From NCBI RefSeq assembly GCF_001274945.1, contig NZ_LILB01000001.1, positions 1,799,111-1,863,110 on the forward strand: a stretch of DNA of 64,000 nucleotides, read 5' to 3'. This DNA comes from Viridibacillus arvi. GTDB taxonomy: Bacteria; Bacillota; Bacilli; Bacillales_A; Planococcaceae. Below are positions 57,043-64,000 of the stretch, piece after piece; the stretch's first letter is position 1; each line of letters starts with the position of its first letter. Position numbers and translations under genes: made by a program. Under the pieces are notes generated by a model. It was not told where the DNA came from and did not search any database. It saw only the letters and a list, made by a program, of their open reading frames with translations.

Positions 57043-57395
57043 TGGAATGGATTATCCTACTACTTGCAATCGCTGTTTTTATGTACTTACGCACCAAAAC
57101 AACAAAAGGTGTAAAAAATATTTCTACAAATGATTTAAAAAACATGCTAGATGACAAATCAAAGCAACTTATCGATGTCCGTACACCTGGTGAATATAAA
57201 ACCCATCATATTGTACAATTTCAAAATATCCCATTAGATCAACTACCTAGCAAAGTAAACAAGCTTGATGCCAACAGGGAAATCATCGTTATCTGCCAAA
57301 GTGGTATGCGAAGCGCTCGTGCTGCTAGTATTCTTTCAAAAGCAGGCTTCACTTCTGTTTATAATGTTAAAGGTGGCATGAATCGCTGGTCATAA
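57042..57395 (+). CDS. Membrane-anchored rhodanese
   Basis: A 117-residue protein with an N-terminal TM helix (about 1-17, WIILLLAIAVFMYL) and a rhodanese domain (about 30-115) with active-site CQSGMRS and LIDVRTPGEYKTHH. Start overlaps the stop of the glutaredoxin gene. It is likely placed on the membrane's cytosolic face. Together with the cytosolic rhodanese it forms the sulfur-transfer part of the CstR-like regulon. Confidence 0.87.
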   Translation: MEWIILLLAIAVFMYLRTKTTKGVKNISTNDLKNMLDDKSKQLIDVRTPGEYKTHHIVQFQNIPLDQLPSKVNKLDANREIIVICQSGMRSARAASILSKAGFTSVYNVKGGMNRWS

Positions 57396-57420
57396 TCTAA
57401 TCTCATTTTCAGCTATAGCC

Positions 57421-57477
57421 AAAAATAGCCATTCGTTATGTTATAATTACACTTAACGAATGGCTATTTTTTATTTA
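57421..57477 (+). terminator. Terminator after the membrane rhodanese, with a promoter-like loop
   Basis: Perfect 18-bp stem (57421-57438 and 57454-57471, AAAAATAGCCATTCGTTA) ending in TTTTTTAT. The 15-nt loop contains the extended -10 TGTTATAAT (57439-57447), a possible promoter for the next gene. Confidence 0.85.
57439..57447 (+). promoter_or_regulatory. Extended -10 element inside the terminator loop
   Basis: TGTTATAAT is a TGn-TATAAT extended -10, 48 nt before the next start codon. No good -35 is present. It may drive the BtuF-like gene. Confidence 0.4.
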
Positions 57478-57494
57478 AAAGGAGGTCTTTATAA

Positions 57495-58307
57495 ATGAAA
57501 ATCATATCAATTTGCCCTAGTAATACTGAGCTACTCACCTACTTACAACTTGAGCATCAGTTAATTGCTATCGATGACTTTTCTGATTGGCCCTCTTCTA
57601 TTCAGCATTTACCACGTCTTGGTCCAGATCTTTCTATTAATATGGATTTGCTTGAAAGCATGGAGCCCGAGCTCGTCATTGCTTCACTTAGCGTTCCTGG
57701 GATGGAGAAGAATATTGAGGAACTCGAGCGTCGTAAAATTCCACATCTCGTACTAAATCCTAATAGTCTGCAAGAAATTGCTGACGATTTACGTATACTA
57801 GGTAAAGCATGTGGCGTACTCGAACATGCTGAGGTAAGAGCTGCTGAATTTGAGAGCTTTATTGCTACTATGAAGAAAATCGGCGAAAGTTGTGAAATCA
57901 AACCTTCATTATATTGGGAATGGTGGCCAAACCCTATTTTCACACCAGGTGGTATTAACTGGCTGACTGAAGTAAGCGAAATTGCGGGTGGTGTAAACCT
58001 CTTTGCTGATGTTGAATTAGCAAGTGTACAGACCGATTGGAATGATGTATTAAAACGAAATCCTGATTATGCGTTTTTAGCATGGGTAGGTGTTCAACAC
58101 CACCGGATTAAACCTGGGCACCTTCTGAAAAGACCTGGTGCATCAGAAATGTCTGCTATCAAATTAGATCGCCTTCATGTAATGGAGGAATGGCTCTATT
58201 GCCGTCCTTCGCCTAGGTTACTAGAAGGTGCTTTGAAATTAGCAACCTTAATACATCCCAAAGAGTATGAAAATCTCACGTTACCTGAATGGATAATTGA
58301 AAAATAA
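57495..58307 (+). CDS. BtuF-like cobalamin-binding-type protein without signal peptide
   Basis: A 270-residue TroA/BtuF-fold periplasmic-binding-type protein (PF01497-like) starting directly with MKIISICPSNTEL, with conserved SWPSS-like, LGPDLSINMDLLESMEPELVI and HYW/EWWPNP regions. It lacks a signal peptide or lipobox, so it should be cytosolic and not an ABC-import receptor in the normal sense. No permease or ATPase lies nearby. ATG after AAAGGAGG. Ligand not readable, corrinoid suggested by family. Possible misannotation of a binding-protein paralogue. Confidence 0.72.
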   Translation: MKIISICPSNTELLTYLQLEHQLIAIDDFSDWPSSIQHLPRLGPDLSINMDLLESMEPELVIASLSVPGMEKNIEELERRKIPHLVLNPNSLQEIADDLRILGKACGVLEHAEVRAAEFESFIATMKKIGESCEIKPSLYWEWWPNPIFTPGGINWLTEVSEIAGGVNLFADVELASVQTDWNDVLKRNPDYAFLAWVGVQHHRIKPGHLLKRPGASEMSAIKLDRLHVMEEWLYCRPSPRLLEGALKLATLIHPKEYENLTLPEWIIEK

Positions 58308-58327
58308 GTTGAATTTAATAATAGTAG

Positions 58328-58362
58328 AAGACTTCTCACATTAAGTGGGAAGTCTTTTTTTA
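58328..58362 (+). terminator. Terminator of the BtuF-like gene
   Basis: GACTTCTCAC/GTGGGAAGTC with one G-U pair, followed by eight T, 22 nt past the stop. Confidence 0.85.
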
Positions 58363-58480
58363 TTTCAATATTTTACGATTAAATAGGGTTATTTTCTTAC
58401 AAAAGAGCCTATTCTATGTATAGATAAGTTTTCTTTAATAATCATAATATCTATTAGTTCTATACTTATTTGCATAAGTC

Positions 58481-58517
58481 CCAAAAAGACTACTGCTCAT
58501 TTTAAAGTGAGCAGTAG
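58481..58517 (-). terminator. Probable distal tyrS terminator
   Basis: CTACTGCTCA / TGAGCAGTAG stem (58490-58499 and 58508-58517) followed by TTTTT on the minus strand. It is about 350 nt past the tyrS stop. The repeats occupy the space in between. Confidence 0.7.
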
Positions 58518-58542
58518 CCTTAATGGACAAATAACTAATAGA

Positions 58543-58610
58543 TTAGACCTACAGGATGTGGGTCACGTAACCTTTGCGGTAGGACGCCGCGTACTTAGGT
58601 TACGTTCCTT
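58543..58610. repeat. Structured intergenic repeat, module A copy 3
   Basis: Hairpin 1 is GACCTAC-AGGAT-GTGGGTC (58546-58564). Outer stem ACGTAACC/GGTTACGT (58565-58572 and 58598-58605, perfect 8 bp) encloses hairpin 2, GCGGT-AGGAC-GCCGC (58576-58590). The tail is TCCTT. Same fold as copies A1 and A2 with different paired bases. Confidence 0.75.
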
Positions 58611-58620
58611 AAGTAGCATA

Positions 58621-58741
58621 TCCTGCTTCAGGCGCTAGCTGCTCGAGGTCGTTTCCGTTCCCTCGGTCAAAAGCTGTAGAGATGCTTTTGATTCGAGAAC
58701 TACAACGCTTGTCGCAGCTGAACGAGCGCCTTCAGCTTTTA
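58621..58741. repeat. Structured intergenic repeat, module B copy 3
   Basis: Outer stem AGGCGCT/AGCGCCT (58630-58636 and 58725-58731), next stem AGCTG/CAGCT (58637-58641 and 58715-58719), conserved CTCGAGGTC (58642-58650), and an inner hairpin CTCGGTCAAAAGC/GCTTTTGATTCGAG (58662-58674 and 58684-58697, one bulge). Confidence 0.75.
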
Positions 58742-58750
58742 GTCTGTATA

Positions 58751-58867
58751 TCCTGCTTCAGCGGCCAATCCCTCGAGGTCACTTCCGCTCTCTCGGACAA
58801 AAGCTGAAATGATGCTTTTGTCCGAGAGCTACAGTGCTTGTCAGGATTGAACGGGTCGCTTCAGCAT
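58751..58867. repeat. Structured intergenic repeat, module B copy 4
   Basis: Outer AGCGGCC/GGGTCGCT (58760-58766 and 58853-58860), next AATCC/GGATT (58767-58771 and 58844-58848), CTCGAGGTC (58772-58780), and a perfect 15-bp inner hairpin CTCTCGGACAAAAGC (58790-58804 and 58814-58828). Its right end TTCAGCATTTA runs into tyrS, whose stop codon TAA is formed by the final TTA. Confidence 0.75.
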
Positions 58868-60145
<1,278 letters not shown>

Positions 60146-60156
60146 CTAATATAAAT

Positions 60157-60189
60157 AAAAAAAGTCCCTGCATATAAATATGCAGGGAC
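60157..60189 (-). terminator. Conditional terminator of the tyrS T-box
   Basis: Perfect 12-bp stem GTCCCTGCATAT (arms 60178-60189 and 60164-60175) and seven T on the minus strand. Confidence 0.88.
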
Positions 60190-60390
60190 GTTAATCATAA
60201 TTTAACGCGGTACCACCCAGCTTGAAGAAAAAATGATTCTTCCGGCTCATACGTCTTAACGCGACGCTTACGTTCTCGCTCCAAATGTGTAATTCGTGTC
60301 CATATTATGACTAGCTTTCACCAACCGCTAGCTCTCTATACAGGGAATATGTTCACTACTGCGCACTTTTCAACGCTTGAAAAACTATTA
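60157..60390 (-). ncRNA. T-box leader of tyrS
   Basis: On the minus strand: Stem I with AGTA, AGAGAG and GGTTGGTG elements, a TAC (Tyr) specifier at 60291-60289 in GAATTACAC, T-box GGTGGTACCGCG (60217-60206) and a terminator (GTCCCTGCATAT stem, 60189-60164, with T-run). Uncharged tRNA-Tyr would prevent termination and switch tyrS on. Confidence 0.93.
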
Positions 60391-60396
60391 ATGACT

Positions 60397-60424
60397 ATTG
60401 TACTTCATTTAGATTCATTGTCAA
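60397..60424 (-). promoter_or_regulatory. tyrS promoter
   Basis: Minus strand TTGACA (60424-60419), 16-nt spacer, TACAAT (60402-60397). RNA start near 60390 opens the T-box. Confidence 0.8.
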
Positions 60425-60451
60425 TAAATATTATTAGTCATAAATCAATTA

Positions 60452-60460
60452 TGGTATAAT
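60452..60460 (+). promoter_or_regulatory. Extended -10 of the class A PBP gene
   Basis: TGGTATAAT, a TGn extended -10, 27 nt before the start codon, divergent from the tyrS promoter. No convincing -35. Confidence 0.5.
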
Positions 60461-60486
60461 TAACGAGATTTTAGGAGGTCGATTTA

Positions 60487-63153
60487 GTGATAGAACAATT
60501 TAAAAAATGGGTTGAAAAAATAGACAATCGTATTCAAGAAATGACTTCTATGAGATGGATGAAAACACTACGCATAACATCAAGCGTAATCTGGAATTTA
60601 TGTTTATTATTTATCACATTAGCAGTTATAGGTTTTGTATTTGTAGGGTCTATTGGCGCCGGATATTTTGCTTCCCTCGTAAAAGAAGAGCCTCTGCGAG
60701 CAAAAGCTGAAATGCGTAGCGACATTTTAACTTATGATGAAACGAGTGATCTCTACTTCGCAGGTGGAAAATATTTAGGTAAAATGCGTTCGGACTTAGA
60801 ACGACGTGAAACTACTCTAGATAAGGTCTCGCCTAATGTAATTAATGCCGTACTAGCTACAGAGGATGAATACTTTTATGAGCATAACGGTATTGTGCCA
60901 AAAGCAGTATTCCGTGGATTGTTACAAGATGTAACGAACTCCTCGACTCAAACAGGCGGTTCCACATTAACGCAGCAATTAATTAAAAATCAAATTTTAA
61001 CAAATGAAGTTTCTTACGAGCGTAAAGCGAAAGAATTATTACTAGCAATACGACTTGAGAATTTCATGGACAAAGACGAAATTTTAGAAGCTTATTTAAA
61101 TATTATTCCTTATGGTAGAAATGCATCTGGTCGTAATATTGCCGGAATCGAAACAGCAGCTGAAGGTATATTCAATAAAAAAGCAAATGAACTTAACCTT
61201 GCTCAGGCTGCCTATATCGCAGGTATTCCACAATCACCTTATGCATATACACCATTTACACAGCAAGGAAAGCTTAAAGATAAAGATTCATTAGCACTTG
61301 GTATTAACCGTATGAAAACAGTTTTATATCGTATGCATGAAACAGGCTATATTACAGACAAGCAGTATAAAAAAGCACTGAAATACAATGTTAAAAAAGA
61401 TTTCCGTAAGCCGGAACTTCGTCCAGAAGAAAAATATCCATATGTAACATATGAAATTGAAAACCGTGCGAAAGATATAATGGCTACTATTTTAGCAAAA
61501 AAAGATGGATTAGATCCAAAACGATTAAAAAATGAAAAGAAATTAAAAGAAAAATATACAATCTTAGCAGATCGTGAATTGCGATCAAAAGGTTACAAGA
61601 TTTACTCTACAATCGATAAGAAAATGTATGACAATATGCAAAATGTAAAAGACAACTTTGCCTATTACGGTGCTACATTTAAAAAGACCGTTACAGATTC
61701 AGAGACTGGAAAAAGTAAACAAGTTGATGTACCTGTACAAGTTGGTAGTGTCGTCATGGAAAACAAAACAGGTAAAATTTTAAGCTTTATCGGTGGCCGT
61801 GACTTTAAATTGATAGAGTTAAACCACGCGACACAAGCAAAACGTTCAAATGGTTCTACTATGAAACCACTGTTAGTATACGCACCAGCAATTGAATACG
61901 GCTTAATTGGTGCAGGTAGTCCAGTAGTCGATGTGAAATTTAGCATCCCTGGATGGTCTCCGCAAAACTATACTGCAAGTGATAACCGGGGTATTATTTC
62001 GGCACGTGAAGCATTAAAAGATTCGCAAAACTTACCAGCCATTCGACTATATAGCCAAATCATGAATCGTAGACCAGCTGATTTACTTGCCAAAAATGGC
62101 TTCTCAAATTTAGATGCAGATGATTATACAAACTACGCAACTTCAATCGGTGCACTTAAATACGGTGTAACAGTTGAAGAAAATACAAATGCATTTGCGA
62201 CTTTCGCAAATGGCGGTAAATTCGTAGATGGATATATGATTTCGAAAATTGTTGATTCAGACGGTAAAACTGTATATAAACACAAATCTAAAGCGAAACA
62301 AGTATACAGTCCACAAACTTCATATATCATTACGGATATGATGCGTGATGTATTGAAACAAGGAACTGGAACTACAGCAAATGCTGGACTGAAATTTAGT
62401 GCAGACTTCGCAGCTAAAACAGGTACATCTCAAGATTATAATGACGTTTGGTTGGTTGGGTACAATCCAGACATTTCACTAGGTGTATGGATGGGTTACG
62501 ATACACCACAGACACTTTATCAATACAATGAAACTTACTTACAACCAAGTACTCGTATAAATATGTTATGGGCTAAACTGATGAACTCTGTTTATGATTC
62601 TAATCCAAAATTAGCTACAGCATCTGGCAAACGCTTCTCTGCTCCTGCTGGTGTAGTTAGTCAGACATTCTGTGGTTTGTCTGGACGAGCATTATCATCT
62701 GCATGTTCAAAAGCAGGGTTCTCACGTACCGATTTATTTAACTCTCAAGTGATGCTACCTACTAGTCCTGATGATAGCTTCAACTCAAGTGGCGGCTTAA
62801 ATCCCGACTTTATCTCTCGTATGTTAGGAACATTTGGTGGGGATTCTGCAAGCCTTCTATCTCCAAAAGAGAAAGAAAAATTAGATGCTGCAAACAAACC
62901 TGATGATGAGAAAGCCAAAGATAAGGATAAAGAGAAAAATAAAGAGAAAGACAAACAGCAAAATAACAATTCTTCAAATTCAAATGGAAATACTGACAAG
63001 GACAAAGATAAGAACCAGCAACCAAATAAAGATAATAATAAACCGACAACAGATAAAGATAATACAACAGAACAAGATAAAGACAAAGACAAGGACCCAA
63101 GTAAGGATAAGGATAAAGACAAAGATACTAGTACTGAAAACAATGGTGGCTAG
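60487..63153 (+). CDS. Class A penicillin-binding protein (PBP1A-like)
   Basis: An 888-residue bifunctional peptidoglycan synthase. A TM anchor (about 35-58) is followed by GT51 glycosyltransferase (about 85-270) with ATEDEYFYEH, GGSTLTQQLIKN and KDEILEAYLN. The transpeptidase (about 410-720) has SxxK as STMK, SQN and KTG as KTGTSQ. The C-terminal tail (about 815-888) is extremely rich in K, D, N and E, low-complexity and probably extracellular. GTG start with AGGAGGT. It lies between tyrS and acuA, where B. subtilis has different genes. Not assigned to a specific Pbp. Confidence 0.9.
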   Translation: MIEQFKKWVEKIDNRIQEMTSMRWMKTLRITSSVIWNLCLLFITLAVIGFVFVGSIGAGYFASLVKEEPLRAKAEMRSDILTYDETSDLYFAGGKYLGKMRSDLERRETTLDKVSPNVINAVLATEDEYFYEHNGIVPKAVFRGLLQDVTNSSTQTGGSTLTQQLIKNQILTNEVSYERKAKELLLAIRLENFMDKDEILEAYLNIIPYGRNASGRNIAGIETAAEGIFNKKANELNLAQAAYIAGIPQSPYAYTPFTQQGKLKDKDSLALGINRMKTVLYRMHETGYITDKQYKKALKYNVKKDFRKPELRPEEKYPYVTYEIENRAKDIMATILAKKDGLDPKRLKNEKKLKEKYTILADRELRSKGYKIYSTIDKKMYDNMQNVKDNFAYYGATFKKTVTDSETGKSKQVDVPVQVGSVVMENKTGKILSFIGGRDFKLIELNHATQAKRSNGSTMKPLLVYAPAIEYGLIGAGSPVVDVKFSIPGWSPQNYTASDNRGIISAREALKDSQNLPAIRLYSQIMNRRPADLLAKNGFSNLDADDYTNYATSIGALKYGVTVEENTNAFATFANGGKFVDGYMISKIVDSDGKTVYKHKSKAKQVYSPQTSYIITDMMRDVLKQGTGTTANAGLKFSADFAAKTGTSQDYNDVWLVGYNPDISLGVWMGYDTPQTLYQYNETYLQPSTRINMLWAKLMNSVYDSNPKLATASGKRFSAPAGVVSQTFCGLSGRALSSACSKAGFSRTDLFNSQVMLPTSPDDSFNSSGGLNPDFISRMLGTFGGDSASLLSPKEKEKLDAANKPDDEKAKDKDKEKNKEKDKQQNNNSSNSNGNTDKDKDKNQQPNKDNNKPTTDKDNTTEQDKDKDKDPSKDKDKDKDTSTENNGG

Positions 63154-63177
63154 TAACAACAATTAATCCTTCTCAAG

Positions 63178-63210
63178 GAGCATTCTACACACTCGTAGAA
63201 TGCTCTTTTC
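63178..63210 (+). terminator. Terminator of the PBP gene
   Basis: Perfect 11-bp stem GAGCATTCTAC/GTAGAATGCTC followed by TTTTCTTA, 25 nt after the stop. Confidence 0.85.
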
Positions 63211-63315
63211 TTATACATCTAAACCTCCTTAATTCCATCGTTTATCAGCCCATAAACTTTCGACACTAGACATATAATTTTCTCATTTATGTGATTATTC
63301 TCTTTTTCATTCATG

Positions 63316-63321
63316 TATAAT
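63316..63321 (+). promoter_or_regulatory. -10 element of acuA
   Basis: TATAAT 34 nt before the acuA start codon. The -35 is weak. Confidence 0.45.
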
Positions 63322-63354
63322 TGAAATACAATATCTTAGCAAGGTGGTGAAATA

Positions 63355-63987
63355 ATGGAATTTATTAAAACTTATTACGGCGTTAATATGGAAACTAAAT
63401 CAGGTCAAATTGTTGTTGAAGGTCCTATCCCACCCGAGCAATTAGAAAAACTAAAATTCCATGAGGATTTAACAGCTTTTCGGGTTGCTAAACAACAATT
63501 TAAAGCGCTAATTGGAATAGCCAAATTACCTGAAGGACGTATTATTATTGCACGTAATGAGGATACCATCGTCGGTTATGCAACCTTTTTATACCCTGAT
63601 CCATTAGAACGTTGGTCAGAAGGGAAAATGGAAAATTTAATTGAGCTTGGAGCAATCGAAGTCATACCAGAATTTCGTGGAGCAGGTGTAGGTAAACAAA
63701 TACTTCGCGTATCTATGATGGATGATGCGATGGAGGACTATATCGTTATTACAACCGAATATTATTGGCACTGGGATTTAAAAAGAACCGGACTAAATGT
63801 TTGGGAATATCGTAAAATCATGGAGAAAATGATGAACGCGGGAGGTCTGGAGAATTTTGCTACAGATGAACCTGAAATCTCTTCACACCCTGCCAATTGC
63901 CTCATGGCACGTATTGGTAGTAGAGTTGATAGTGAATCAATTCAAAGGTTTGATCAGCTACGTTTTAAAAGCCGTTTCATGTACTAA
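63355..63987 (+). CDS. acuA: AcuA-type GNAT acetyltransferase
   Basis: A 210-residue GNAT-fold acetyltransferase like AcuA, which in B. subtilis acetylates and inactivates acetyl-CoA synthetase AcsA. Acetyl-CoA-binding region IELGAIEVIPEFRGAGVGKQIL shows the GNAT R-x-x-G-x-G/A pattern (RGAGVGK). ATG with AAGGTGGTGA. In Bacillus acuB and acuC follow, but the window ends 13 nt after the stop. acsA, normally divergent from acuA, is not present here. Confidence 0.92.
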   Translation: MEFIKTYYGVNMETKSGQIVVEGPIPPEQLEKLKFHEDLTAFRVAKQQFKALIGIAKLPEGRIIIARNEDTIVGYATFLYPDPLERWSEGKMENLIELGAIEVIPEFRGAGVGKQILRVSMMDDAMEDYIVITTEYYWHWDLKRTGLNVWEYRKIMEKMMNAGGLENFATDEPEISSHPANCLMARIGSRVDSESIQRFDQLRFKSRFMY

Positions 63988-64000
63988 ACAACTAAACAAA

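Larger units (their letters stand above)
58363..58867. other. Intergenic region with structured repeats
   Basis: No gene. It contains a distal terminator for tyrS (58481-58517), one module A copy (58543-58610) and two module B copies (58621-58741 and 58751-58867). The remaining 58363-58480 is AT-rich without features I can name. Confidence 0.7.

Noticed and set aside
62745-63143. Antisense frames rich in Leu/Ser/Phe opposite the PBP tail
   Set aside because: They are shadows of the Lys/Asp-rich repeats in the PBP tail.

Overview
This is a low-GC Bacillales chromosome segment. Gene content and order follow the dnaI–infC–phoPR–citZ–pyk–accDA–dnaE–ald–sspA–ezrA–rpsD–tyrS–acuA part of the Bacillus subtilis map. 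An alpha/beta-type spore protein (sspA) with a sigma-G-like promoter marks an endospore former. The absence of speD, ytaF and ytsJ from their usual places, the Fe-alcohol dehydrogenase between infC and thrS, and the GntR gene upstream of accD point to a Planococcaceae-type genome (Lysinibacillus/Solibacillus/Rummeliibacillus-like). That placement is an inference from gene order and protein flavour, not from a search. I see no prophage, insertion sequence, CRISPR array, rRNA or tRNA.

Layout. 0.2-2 kb: divergent hmp/nsrR nitric-oxide module with NsrR-type operators. 2-3.6 kb: infC-rpmI-rplT behind an L20-type leader, with infC starting at ATT. 3.6-7.7 kb: Fe-alcohol dehydrogenase and thrS with a T-box leader. 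7.7-16 kb: replication and repair genes (nrdR-dnaB-dnaI; polA-mutM-coaE) around gapB. 16-22.8 kb: phoPR, a MaoC-like gene, and the TCA genes citZ-icd-mdh. 23-34 kb: ytvI/fxsA, pyk-pfkA, accDA with a FadR-like regulator, dnaE and nrnA. 34-44 kb: ytpI, ytoI, ytkL, an M24 peptidase, ald, usp, ytxK, tpx, yteJ, sppA and rarD. 44-54 kb: mbcS, sspA, thiI-nifZ, ezrA, hisJ, msrC and dgcP. 54-64 kb: rpsD, a Yip1 protein, a CstR/rhodanese/glutaredoxin sulfur module, a cytosolic BtuF-like protein, tyrS with its T-box, a class A PBP and acuA (acuB would lie beyond the edge).

Regulation is unusually readable here. There are two T-boxes (Tyr specifier clear, Thr specifier likely), an L20-type leader with its attenuator, a probable S4 leader, NsrR, CstR-like and FadR-like palindromes, a cre-like site at citZ and many intrinsic terminators.

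The most unusual content is a pair of structured intergenic repeat families. I call them module A (about 68 bp, three copies) and module B (about 120 bp, two complete copies, one interrupted copy and one remnant). They occur only in the thrS leader (7.06-7.36 kb) and the tyrS 3' flank (58.54-58.87 kb). Copies differ in sequence, but their stems keep pairing through compensatory changes, and A sits inside B at two sites. This is the strongest candidate for something undescribed in the window.
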